Source: Bog-473 sp963764305 (GTDB lineage: Bacteria > Actinomycetota > Acidimicrobiia > Acidimicrobiales > RAAP-2). From it: a stretch of DNA of 64,000 nt. The first letter of the stretch is position 1; each line of letters opens with the position of its first letter. The notes beneath the pieces are model-generated. The model saw only the letters and a program-made list of their open reading frames with translations. It did no database searches and was not told the origin of the DNA. This document shows, in pieces, positions 27,427 through 34,834 of the stretch. Location: NCBI GenBank assembly GCA_963764305.1, contig CAVXSD010000001.1, positions 62,001-126,000 of the forward strand. The letters run 5' to 3'. Made by a program: the position numbers and the translations under genes.

Positions 27427-28622
27427 GCCGCAGATCCGGAGCGTACGGCGTGGATGCCCACGAATCCCGCGTCCCCGTAGATGATGCCCCCCGTGTTCAC
27501 CGCCACGCCGGTGCGCGCCCCCGCGACCTGCCGGGCGCCCGCCCGGCCACGCAACTGCGTGGCCAGCTCGACCACCTGCGCCAGGCCGGTGGCCCCGAGC
27601 GGGTGGCCACGGCCGACGAGACCGCCGCTGGGGTTGACCACGAGACCGGGGGAGTCGATGCCGGTGTCGCCCGCCTCGGTGGCGGGTCCCGCCTCACCGG
27701 GGGCGAAGAAGCCGAGCGACTCCAAGGCGTAGAGCTCCTCGGCGGCCGTGGCGTCGTGCAGCTCGACGAGGTCGGCCTCGCCCGGGCCGAAGCCGAAGAC
27801 CTCCCAGGCTGCCTCGGCGGCCTGGGACAGCCGGTCGTGGTAGTCCAGCAAGCCGTTTCCCGATCGCGCCACCGAGCCGACGATACGTGGCGCGGATGCA
27901 GGGGTTCGGACCGAGGGCCCGGCGAGCACCAGGGCGGCGGCGCCATCGGTGAACGAGCTGCACATGAGACGGGTGAGCACGCCCGCCACCTGGGGCGAGG
28001 CGAGGACCTCCTCGATCGTCACGCGCCGCTGGAACTGGGCCAGCGGGTTGCGGGCCGCATGATCGAACGCCTTCACGGCGGCGGCGGCGATCTGGCGCAC
28101 CGTGGCGCCCACCTCGGCCATCAGCCGGCGGGCCCAGCCGTTGTTGAGCCCCATGAGGATACTGCCGGCGGGATTCTCGTCCGCATGCTGGCGATCGTGA
28201 AGGTCGTGGCGGTACTCCGAGGGGAGGCCGTCCTCGATCCCGGCGATCGTCTCGGCCCGGTCGCCGGTCCACATCTTCTCGACGCCGAGCGCCAGCACCG
28301 GGCGATCCTGGACGGTGGCGGCCATCGTCGCCAGGTGGAGGGAGGAACTCCCGCCGGCGCACGAGTTGTCGACATTGATGATCGCCGCCTCGTTGAGGCC
28401 TGCCTTGCGCAGCCAGGTCTGCCCGCGCATGCATCCCTGATCGCTCAGGCGCCCGGCCATGGCGTTCCCCACGATCACGAGCCCGAGCTCGTCGGCCGAC
28501 ACACCCGCGTCCCCGAGGGCCTCGTGCACCACCTCGTAGGCCATGGTGTCGGGGTCGAGGTCACGCCGGCTCATGTCGGTCATGCCCGTGCCGAGGATCG
28601 CGACGTCGGTGGTGTTGCTCAT
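27423..28622 (-). CDS. Thiolase-family protein (SCP2-thiolase-like acetyl-CoA acyltransferase)
   Basis: A 399-residue thiolase fold protein. The nucleophile is in NVDNSCAGGSSSLHLATM, the catalytic His in VGRGHPLGATGLAQVVEL. The C-terminal Cys motif of biosynthetic thiolases is replaced by AVNTGGIIYGDAGF, as in SCP2-type thiolases, which often act in sterol or branched acyl chain breakdown. The ATG overlaps the LLM gene stop and its stop overlaps KAS III, so all four genes are translationally coupled. Confidence 0.88.
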   Translation of the reverse strand: MSNTTDVAILGTGMTDMSRRDLDPDTMAYEVVHEALGDAGVSADELGLVIVGNAMAGRLSDQGCMRGQTWLRKAGLNEAAIINVDNSCAGGSSSLHLATMAATVQDRPVLALGVEKMWTGDRAETIAGIEDGLPSEYRHDLHDRQHADENPAGSILMGLNNGWARRLMAEVGATVRQIAAAAVKAFDHAARNPLAQFQRRVTIEEVLASPQVAGVLTRLMCSSFTDGAAALVLAGPSVRTPASAPRIVGSVARSGNGLLDYHDRLSQAAEAAWEVFGFGPGEADLVELHDATAAEELYALESLGFFAPGEAGPATEAGDTGIDSPGLVVNPSGGLVGRGHPLGATGLAQVVELATQLRGRAGARQVAGARTGVAVNTGGIIYGDAGFVGIHAVRSGSAA

Positions 28623-29590
28623 GCGGACACTCCCGCCAGCGCCGGGAGGTGCTCACCGGCGAACGCGGCGCGCAACAACCCGAAATGCTCGACGGCGGGC
28701 GACCCCGCCACCATCACGAGGATATGGCGGGCCCCGGCGTCTGCGTACCGGGTCAGGGCGGCCGCACAGGTCTCGGGCGAGCCCGCAACGAGGTGGCGCT
28801 GGAAGGCCTTCGGCGGCAGGCGGTAGAGCTCGGAGAGCCACTGAGCGCCCAGGACAGGCGCCTGGTCGTCATCTCCGACACGCGCAAAGACGACGACACC
28901 GGCCTGCACGGCCTCGGGATCCCGGCCGACCTCGGCCGACTCGCGCCGGAGGGCCGCCAGAGCGGCCTCGTACTCGTCCGGGGCGATGAAGAGGGGCACC
29001 CAGCCGTCACCGACGGCCGCGGCCCGACGTCGGGCGGCATCGCTCGATCCCCCGAACCAGAGTGGAACGGGCGCCGAGGCCGGCTCCTGCACGTAGTCGG
29101 CGGATCGCCTCTCTGGGCCGGCCCACGCGCGCCGCAGCCCGGCGACACCCTCGTCCATGAGCCGGCCGCGCCGTTGGTAGTCGACGCCTGCCCGCACGTA
29201 CTCAGGCTCGTGGCTACCCACGCCGAGACCGAGGACGAAGCGTCCACCGGAGAGGAGCTGAAGAGCGGTGGCCTGCTTGGCCACGGCGGAGGCGGGCCGC
29301 AGGGGCAGCTGCAGGATGCAGGTGCCCAGCAGCGGCCGGGTGGTCGTCACGGCGGCCACGGCCAGCGTTGTGAATGCCTCGCCGATGGGGTGCGGCCAGT
29401 AGAGGTGGTCCACGGCCCACAGCGAGTCAGCCCCGGCGGCCTCGGCGCACCGGCACAGTTCGGTCAGCTCCGCGGCGCTCCCGGTACGACTTTCGGTACT
29501 ACCTGCGGTGGAAGAGAGTTCTCCCTGCGTGGTGGCGGGGAGGATGAACCCGAGTGAGGTTCGCGGCGGTGCACTTCCTACCGGGGTCAC
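28619..29590 (-). CDS. LLM-class F420-dependent oxidoreductase
   Basis: A 323-residue TIM-barrel protein of the luciferase-like class. It has LGFILPATTQGE, ADSLWAVDHLYWPHPIGEAFTTLAVAAVTTTRPLLGTCI, LSGGRFVLGLGVG and a PVPLWFGGSSDAARRRAA segment close to F420-dependent dehydrogenases. It is first in a four-gene overlapping operon (LLM, thiolase, KAS III, nucleotidyltransferase). The GTG at 29590 lies 6 nt after a TAATAT box, so the operon is probably transcribed from a leaderless start. It could use F420 or FMN. Confidence 0.86.
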   Translation of the reverse strand: MTPVGSAPPRTSLGFILPATTQGELSSTAGSTESRTGSAAELTELCRCAEAAGADSLWAVDHLYWPHPIGEAFTTLAVAAVTTTRPLLGTCILQLPLRPASAVAKQATALQLLSGGRFVLGLGVGSHEPEYVRAGVDYQRRGRLMDEGVAGLRRAWAGPERRSADYVQEPASAPVPLWFGGSSDAARRRAAAVGDGWVPLFIAPDEYEAALAALRRESAEVGRDPEAVQAGVVVFARVGDDDQAPVLGAQWLSELYRLPPKAFQRHLVAGSPETCAAALTRYADAGARHILVMVAGSPAVEHFGLLRAAFAGEHLPALAGVSA

Positions 29591-29596
29591 ACCGAC

Positions 29597-29602
29597 ATAT
29601 TA
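29597..29602 (-). promoter_or_regulatory. -10 box (TAATAT) of the LLM/thiolase/KAS III operon
   Basis: TAATAT on the minus strand, then 6 nt, then GTG at 29590. It is close to the consensus. No clear -35. Confidence 0.5.
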
Positions 29603-29623
29603 CGCCTGCCGCGAATGGTGTGA

Positions 29624-30097
29624 CTATTCCGAGTTTGGGGGGGTCCGGGGTGGGCGGACGGCGCCGGGCGCATCCCCCGGTGCTCCGACGACCGAGAGGG
29701 TGCAGCGGGCCTCGCAGATGGCGCGGCCGTCGTCGTCGGTGAGGGAGATGCGCCAGACCTGGATGGTGCGTCCCACCCGTACCGGCGTTGCCTCGGCGGT
29801 CAGATGGCCGTCCCGCACCGAACGCAGGTGGCTGGCATTCAGCTCGATCCCGACCACGCTACGGCCGGGCTCGGCGGCCAATGCGCCCCCGAAGCTGGCA
29901 GCGGACTCGGCCAGGAGGGCCGAGACACCACCGTGGAGGATGCCGTAGGGCTGGTGCACCTTCCAATCGACCGGCAGGCGCATGACGACGCGCTCGGGAC
30001 CGGCCTCGATGATCTCGACGTCGAGGAGCTCGTGGATGCTGGCACTGCCGTCGGGCAGCGCTGCGCCAGCCCCGGGGGCGGAGTGGGGTGTGGTCAC
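29624..30097 (-). CDS. PaaI-family hotdog thioesterase
   Basis: A 157-residue hotdog-fold protein. The signature HQPYGILHGGVSALLAESAASFGGAL holds the catalytic region typical of PaaI/YdiI acyl-CoA thioesterases. GIELNASHLRSVRDGHLTAEATPVRVGRTIQVW and ICEARCTLSVV complete the fold. It hydrolyses an acyl-CoA, perhaps an aromatic one; the substrate is unknown. The GTG start is preceded by TAACCT at 6 nt, within a palindrome shared with the divergent threonine aldolase gene. Confidence 0.9.
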   Translation of the reverse strand: MTTPHSAPGAGAALPDGSASIHELLDVEIIEAGPERVVMRLPVDWKVHQPYGILHGGVSALLAESAASFGGALAAEPGRSVVGIELNASHLRSVRDGHLTAEATPVRVGRTIQVWRISLTDDDGRAICEARCTLSVVGAPGDAPGAVRPPRTPPNSE

Positions 30098-30104
30098 GGC
30101 CGCA

Positions 30105-30126
30105 GGTTAACGGGGCCCCGTTACCC
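30105..30126. promoter_or_regulatory. Near-perfect palindrome between divergent thioesterase and aldolase genes
   Basis: GGTTAACGGGG at 30105-30115 faces CCCCGTTACCC at 30116-30126, a near-perfect 22-bp inverted repeat. Its arms supply TAACCT (minus) and TACCCT (plus), each 6 nt before a GTG start. It may act as a shared operator or simply as mirrored leaderless promoters. Confidence 0.5.
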
Positions 30127-30133
30127 TGAGCAT

Positions 30134-31150
30134 GTGCCCGACGCGGTCGACCTGCGCAGCGACACCGTGACCCGACCCACGCGGGCCATGCGTCGCGCCA
30201 TGGCGGAGGCGGACGTCGGTGATGACGACTACCGCGAGGATCCGACGGTGCGGGCGCTCGAGGAGGCCTTCGCGGCGCGGCTGGGCAAGCCGGCGGCGCT
30301 GTTCGTCGCCTCCGGGCTCATGGCGAACCAGATCGCCTTCCGGGTCCTCACCGAGCCCGGGTCCGCCGTCGTGGCCGGACGGCGTCAACACGTCGTGGCC
30401 TACGAGTTCGGCGCCGCCGCCATGAACGCCGGCATTCAGTTCGTCGCGCTCGACGACTGGGACGGCATGGTGGACGTGGACGAAGTGCGGTGGGCCCGCC
30501 AGTCCGCCGAGCACCATCAGCCCGCGGTATCCCTCGTCAGCATCGAGAACACCCACATGGCGGCATCGGGCGCGCCCTGGTCGACCGGCCGCCTACGCGC
30601 GCTGGTCGATGCCGCCGGGCCGGTCCCCATCCACATGGACGGGGCCCGGTTGTTCAACGCCGAGGTGGCAACGGGGGTGCCCGCGGCCGAGTGGGCGTCG
30701 GCGGCCACCACCGTCATGTGTTGCCTGTCCAAGGGTCTCTGCGCACCCGTGGGCTCGGTGCTGGCGGGGAACGAGGACGTGATGGCCGAGGCCCGGATCG
30801 CCCGCAAACGCCTCGGTGGCGGCATGCGCCAGGCAGGCGTGCTGGCGGCCCCGGGACTGCTGGCGCTGCACGAGATGGTCGACCGCCTCCACGAGGACCA
30901 CGCGTGGGCGGCCCGGCTCGCGGACGCCGTCGCCCTGCGCTGGCCCCGCTGCGGTCTCGATCCGGCCTCGGTCCGCACGAACATCGTGACGTTCACCCAT
31001 GCCGAACCGGAGAAGCTCCTGGCGCATCTGGAAGGTCACGGGGTGCTTGCCCACGCCATCGCTCCCGGGACAGTCCGCTTCGTGACGCACCGCGACGTGG
31101 ACGACGCCGGCGTGACGCGCACCATTGCCGCTTTGGAGGACGCGAAGTGA
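30134..31150 (+). CDS. Low-specificity threonine aldolase-like PLP enzyme
   Basis: A 338-residue fold-type I PLP enzyme of the threonine aldolase family. The N-terminus DAVDLRSDTVTRPTRAMRRAM and DVGDDDYREDPTVRALEE, SIENTHMAASGAPW, IHMDGARLFNAEVATGV, and the PLP-binding Lys in MCCLSKGLCAPVGSVLAG are all recognisable. It cleaves L-threonine or beta-hydroxy amino acids to glycine and an aldehyde. The GTG at 30134 was chosen because the conserved N-terminus begins there and a TACCCT box lies 6 nt upstream. Its stop overlaps the next GTG. Confidence 0.92.
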   Translation: MPDAVDLRSDTVTRPTRAMRRAMAEADVGDDDYREDPTVRALEEAFAARLGKPAALFVASGLMANQIAFRVLTEPGSAVVAGRRQHVVAYEFGAAAMNAGIQFVALDDWDGMVDVDEVRWARQSAEHHQPAVSLVSIENTHMAASGAPWSTGRLRALVDAAGPVPIHMDGARLFNAEVATGVPAAEWASAATTVMCCLSKGLCAPVGSVLAGNEDVMAEARIARKRLGGGMRQAGVLAAPGLLALHEMVDRLHEDHAWAARLADAVALRWPRCGLDPASVRTNIVTFTHAEPEKLLAHLEGHGVLAHAIAPGTVRFVTHRDVDDAGVTRTIAALEDAK

Positions 31151-32040
31151 AGGTCCGTATCGGGATCAGCGCGGGCGGCGAGAGCCTCGGTCCCGACGCC
31201 ATGGTCGCCTTGGCCCAGGGAATCGCCGGGACCGGCTTCGACTCACTCTGGCTGCCCGAGGTACTGACGCGGCCCGGGCCCGACCCACTGGTCGGGCTGG
31301 CCTGGGCGTCGGGGGCCTGCCCGGGACTGAAGATCGGGACCACCATGCTGCTGCCGGGCCGCAACCTGGTGTGGCTGGCCAAGGCGGTGGCGACCCTGGA
31401 CGTGCTGTCGGGCGGGCACTTCTTGTTGACGTTCGTCCCCGGGCTCGGTGTCGGCGGCGAGCGCAGCGCCATCGGCATCCCCAGCGCGGCGCGGGCCGAG
31501 CAGATGGAGGACGCGCTGCCCGTGCTGCGCCGCCTCTGGGCCGGTGACGTGGTCAGCCACGAGGGGCCGGCCGGATCGTTCACCGACGTCTCGGTCTCCC
31601 CGCAGCCGGCCCAGGACCCCTTCGACGTCTGGCTGGGTGGCAATGTCCCCGCCGCGCTGGAGCGCTGCGGCCGGCTGGCCGACGGGTGGATCCCCGCCTT
31701 CTGCACCGCGGCCGACGCCGCCGCCGGCAAGGCAGTGATCGACCGCGTGGCCGCGGAGCACGGGCGATCCATCAGCCCCGAGCACTTCGGCGTCAGCCTC
31801 GCCTACGCACCGGCGGGGACCGACGTCGCCGCGCTGGCGTCGTCACCACTCGCCCGGCGGGCCCGCGGCCGACCGCTCGAGGAGATCATTCCGGTGGGCC
31901 GCCAGGGCCTGCGGTCGATGCTCGGGCAGTTCCTGGAGGCCGGGTTCTCCAAATTCATCGTGCGCCCCATGGCGCCGCCAGGGGAGTGGCAGCGCGAGCT
32001 CGAGCACCTGGCTGACGCGGTGGGCGACCTGCAGACGTGA
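31147..32040 (+). CDS. LLM-class F420-dependent oxidoreductase (second in window)
   Basis: A 297-residue luciferase-like TIM-barrel protein: VRIGISAGGESLGPDAMVALAQGIAGTGFDSLWLPEVL, LKIGTTMLLPGRNLVWLAKAVATLDVLSGGHFLLTFVPGLG, and VWLGGNVPAALERCGRLADGWIPAF. These are typical of F420-dependent LLM enzymes. The GTG at 31147 overlaps the threonine aldolase stop (GTGA), so both are cotranscribed. The substrate is unknown. Confidence 0.87.
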   Translation: MKVRIGISAGGESLGPDAMVALAQGIAGTGFDSLWLPEVLTRPGPDPLVGLAWASGACPGLKIGTTMLLPGRNLVWLAKAVATLDVLSGGHFLLTFVPGLGVGGERSAIGIPSAARAEQMEDALPVLRRLWAGDVVSHEGPAGSFTDVSVSPQPAQDPFDVWLGGNVPAALERCGRLADGWIPAFCTAADAAAGKAVIDRVAAEHGRSISPEHFGVSLAYAPAGTDVAALASSPLARRARGRPLEEIIPVGRQGLRSMLGQFLEAGFSKFIVRPMAPPGEWQRELEHLADAVGDLQT

Positions 32041-32050
32041 CACCGACCCC

Positions 32051-32056
32051 TACGCT
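32051..32056 (+). promoter_or_regulatory. Putative -10 box before PIG-L gene
   Basis: TACGCT, then 6 nt, then ATG at 32063; no Shine-Dalgarno sequence. Leaderless pattern. Confidence 0.35.
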
Positions 32057-32062
32057 GCCTCC

Positions 32063-32884
32063 ATGTCCGAGCGCCCTCTCACCCTCATGGCGGTGCACGC
32101 CCATCCTGACGACGAAGCGATCGGGACGGGCGGGATCCTCGCCCGCTACAGCGACGAGGGTGTGCGCACCGTGCTGGTCACGTGCACCAACGGCGAGCTC
32201 GGGGACGCGCCCGGAGGAGTGAAGCCGGGGGAGCCGGGGCACGACGAGGCGGTCGTGGTACCGCTGCGCCGTCAAGAGCTCGAAGCCAGTTGCGAGATCC
32301 TGGGCGTCAGCCATCTGGAGCTCCTCGGCTACCACGATTCGGGGATGGAAGGCTGGCCGCAGAATGATGCGCCGGGCTCCTTCTGGCGTACGCCTGTCGC
32401 AGATGCGGCGAGTCGTTTGGCCTCATTGATGCGCGCCTTCGAACCTCAGGTAGTCGTGACCTATGACGAGAACGGCTTCTACGGCCATCCCGACCACATT
32501 CAGGCCAACCGGGTGACCCGCGCCGCCATCGAAGAGTGCGGGATCCCGACCAAGCTGTACTACACGGCCGTCGCCCGCTCGCTCATACGGGGGTTCGGCG
32601 AGCTCCTGGAGGAGGCCGGCATCGAGCGCCCGGCCGAGGTGGAGGAGAACCCCGACTTCGGCACCCCGGACGAGCTGATCACCACGGCGGTCGACTGCAG
32701 CGCCGTTGCCGGCCGCAAGTACGCGTCGCTCGGCGCGCACGCGAGCCAGAGCGACAACATCTTCTTCCTCCAGATGGGCGAGGAGCTGTTCTCCAGGGTC
32801 ATGGGGTCCGAGAGTTTCGTGCGGGTGCTGGACTCCACGCACACGCCGGTGCCCGAAGACGACCTGTTCGCCGGACTCCGCTGA
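32063..32884 (+). CDS. PIG-L/LmbE deacetylase, mycothiol S-conjugate amidase-like
   Basis: A 273-residue zinc-dependent deacetylase. The zinc motif HAHPDDEAIGTGG lies at about residues 12-24, TCTNGELGD follows, and the second zinc site GHPDHIQANRVTRAA is central. Length and the YASLGAHASQSDNIFFLQMGEELF segment fit Mca/MshB-type enzymes of mycothiol metabolism in actinobacteria. Mca cleaves mycothiol conjugates for detoxification; MshB makes GlcN-Ins. I cannot separate the two by motif. Confidence 0.87.
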   Translation: MSERPLTLMAVHAHPDDEAIGTGGILARYSDEGVRTVLVTCTNGELGDAPGGVKPGEPGHDEAVVVPLRRQELEASCEILGVSHLELLGYHDSGMEGWPQNDAPGSFWRTPVADAASRLASLMRAFEPQVVVTYDENGFYGHPDHIQANRVTRAAIEECGIPTKLYYTAVARSLIRGFGELLEEAGIERPAEVEENPDFGTPDELITTAVDCSAVAGRKYASLGAHASQSDNIFFLQMGEELFSRVMGSESFVRVLDSTHTPVPEDDLFAGLR

Positions 32885-32898
32885 AGCAGGAGTCCGAG

Positions 32899-32940
32899 CC
32901 GGGCCTGCGCCCCACCGGGAGAAGGGGACGCAGGGCCCGG
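32899..32940. terminator. Bidirectional hairpin between convergent genes
   Basis: CCGGGCCTGCGCCCC (32899-32913) pairs with GGGGACGCAGGGCCCGG (32924-32940) apart from two bulged bases, with a 10-nt loop. It lies between the PIG-L gene end and the minus-strand membrane gene end, so it could stop transcription from both sides. No T-tract, as common in GC-rich actinobacteria. Confidence 0.65.
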
Positions 32941-32952
32941 TCCGGGGGGTCC

Positions 32953-33483
32953 CTACGTCGCGGTGCCGGCCGGGGTAGTGCCGGTGCGGGCGTCGGGAAC
33001 CGATCCGACGAAGCACAGGGCCGCGGCGACGATCAGTACCGCCGCGACGAGGAGCTCGATTGTGAAGGCCTGCTTGGCGAAGGGGGCCAGCCACGAGTCC
33101 TTGAACCCGAAGAGCCCGCGCGACACCGAGAGCAGGAACCCGGCGATGGTGGTCAGGGCGAAGCAGATCCCGATGACGGCCGCCCACACGCGCCGGAGGA
33201 CCCCGACGCCGATGCCGATGACGAGCCCCGTGATCGACTGGAGCAGGAAGAGGGGGCCGATGGTGGGGATGGAGCGGTAGCCATCAGCTTCGTTCCACAA
33301 TTGGAAGTGGATAGAGGCCGACCAGATCAGGAGCACGCCGCCCACGGCAAACGCTGCCGTGGCCGCCAGATCCACCGGGCGGCGGGAACGCCCCGGGCCA
33401 CGCAGCAACAGGTTCCAGAGCCTCTGCACAAGAGGCATCCGGGGCCCTGCCGGCTGGCGGATGTCGGGGAGGGCGGTGGCCAC
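32953..33483 (-). CDS. Four-helix integral membrane protein of unknown function
   Basis: A 176-residue protein with a cytoplasmic basic N-terminus and four hydrophobic segments: DLAATAAFAVGGVLLIWSASI, PLFLLQSITGLVIGIGVGVL, AAVIGICFALTTIAGFLLSV and FTIELLVAAVLIVAAALCFVG. The sequence SASIHFQLW and YRSIPTIGPLFLLQ resembles small DoxX/DUF-type membrane proteins of actinobacteria, but I do not recognise a named family. It is divergent from an ECF sigma gene 80 bases away. Confidence 0.75.
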   Translation of the reverse strand: MATALPDIRQPAGPRMPLVQRLWNLLLRGPGRSRRPVDLAATAAFAVGGVLLIWSASIHFQLWNEADGYRSIPTIGPLFLLQSITGLVIGIGVGVLRRVWAAVIGICFALTTIAGFLLSVSRGLFGFKDSWLAPFAKQAFTIELLVAAVLIVAAALCFVGSVPDARTGTTPAGTAT

Positions 33484-33563
33484 GCCTAGGAATACGGGAC
33501 GGTGGCGGCCGGGGATTGCCGGCCAGGTGAATCCCCGGGTGGCCTCCGCCCGTAGACCTGTGG

Positions 33564-34154
33564 ATGAGAGAATCGAGCGTGGCCGAGGGCGAGCTGTCCG
33601 ACGAGGCCCTCCTGGCGGGCATGGCCGTGGGGGACCAGGAGGCGGCCGTCGCCTTCACCCGGCGCTACCAGCGGCGGGTGTTCGGCCTGGCCTACTCCAT
33701 GACGAGTGATGCCGGGGTCGCCGAGGACGTGGCCCAGGAGGCCATGATCCGGGTCTGGCGCCATGCGCCCGTCTTCGATCCCAGGCGCGGCTCGGTGACG
33801 TCCTGGGTCCTCACCATCACCCGCAATCTGGCCATTGACGCCCTGCGCCTCCGGCGCGCCGTGCCGATGGACCCCGACGACTTCGCTGCCACCGCGATGG
33901 CCAGCTCCGAGCACAACCCCGAGGACGCCGTGCGCCGCGGCGACATCAGCCACATCGTCCGGAACGCACTCGAGGTGCTGCCCGATGAGCAACGCCGAGC
34001 GGTCGTGCTCGCCGCCGTCTACGGCAGGACGGCGCTCGAGATCAGTGAGTCCGAGGGGATCCCGCTCGGCACGGCCAAGACGCGTATCAGGACCGGCCTG
34101 ATACGACTGCGGGCTGCCGTCGAGCGGGCGGAGGGGGTCGGCAGTGAGCGATGA
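33564..34154 (+). CDS. ECF-family RNA polymerase sigma factor
   Basis: A 196-residue ECF sigma factor: region 2 AFTRRYQRRVFGLAYSMTSDAGVAEDVAQEAMIRVWRHAPVFDPRRGSVTSWVLTITRNLAIDALR and region 4 VLPDEQRRAVVLAAVYGRTALEISESEGIPLGTAKTRIRTGLIRLRAAV are described by position only (about residues 30-95 and 135-190). It is followed by a zinc-finger anti-sigma factor whose gene overlaps by 11 bases. The pair will govern an envelope or redox stress response. The ATG at 33564 is probable. Confidence 0.92.
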   Translation: MRESSVAEGELSDEALLAGMAVGDQEAAVAFTRRYQRRVFGLAYSMTSDAGVAEDVAQEAMIRVWRHAPVFDPRRGSVTSWVLTITRNLAIDALRLRRAVPMDPDDFAATAMASSEHNPEDAVRRGDISHIVRNALEVLPDEQRRAVVLAAVYGRTALEISESEGIPLGTAKTRIRTGLIRLRAAVERAEGVGSER

Positions 34155-34827
34155 CGTGAGGGAGCGGGGTTGCGAGCAGTACTCGAACGATCTGGCTGAG
34201 CTCGCGCTCGGCGTGCTGACCGGGCGCGAGCGGGCGCAGGTCCTGGCCCACGTCGAGTCCTGCCCGCGCTGCGCCGACGAGCTGGAGCACCTGTCCCGGG
34301 TCGCCGACACCGTGGTGCAGTCGGCTCCGGAGATGGAGCCCCCGCTGGGCTTCGAGGTGCGGCTGTTCGAGCGGATGGGCGTGACCGACGCGCGTCCGCG
34401 CCGCCGCCGGTTCCGCCGGTCGCGCTGGGTGCCGGCCGCGGTGGGCGTCGCCGCGGCGGCCCTGGCGCTCGGACTGGGCCTCAGCCTGACTTCGTCCTCG
34501 CCGCCGCCGTTGACCGCGGAGGCGCACGGATCGCACCAGGTGGAGACGGCGGCCTTGCTGGAGAATGGCGAGACGGTCGGGCACGTCGTCACCGTCGGCG
34601 GCCACGCGCCGTGGATGTCGATGATGCTGGCCGATTCGGCGATCCACGGCAGGGTCAACTGCGTCGTCGTCACCGACGACGGCGTCACCCACCGCGTCGG
34701 GACCTTCGTGGCCCACGAGGGCTATGGGGCGTGGAGCTCTCCGCTGCACGTGGACCCGGCCGACGTGCGCACGGCGGAGGTCGTGTCGCCCAGCGGGACG
34801 GTGCTCGCCACCGCCACGCTGGGCTGA
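34144..34827 (+). CDS. Anti-sigma factor with N-terminal zinc-binding domain and one membrane segment
   Basis: A 227-residue RskA-type anti-sigma factor. The N-terminal anti-sigma domain ends with HVESCPRCADELEHL (His-X3-Cys-X2-Cys zinc motif, about residues 35-45). A membrane helix WVPAAVGVAAAALALGLGLSL (about 97-117) is followed by an extracytoplasmic RskA-like domain. The protein would hold the preceding sigma factor at the membrane. GTG 34144 overlaps the sigma gene by 11 bases. Confidence 0.9.
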   Translation: MSDDVRERGCEQYSNDLAELALGVLTGRERAQVLAHVESCPRCADELEHLSRVADTVVQSAPEMEPPLGFEVRLFERMGVTDARPRRRRFRRSRWVPAAVGVAAAALALGLGLSLTSSSPPPLTAEAHGSHQVETAALLENGETVGHVVTVGGHAPWMSMMLADSAIHGRVNCVVVTDDGVTHRVGTFVAHEGYGAWSSPLHVDPADVRTAEVVSPSGTVLATATLG

Positions 34828-34834
34828 CGACTGC

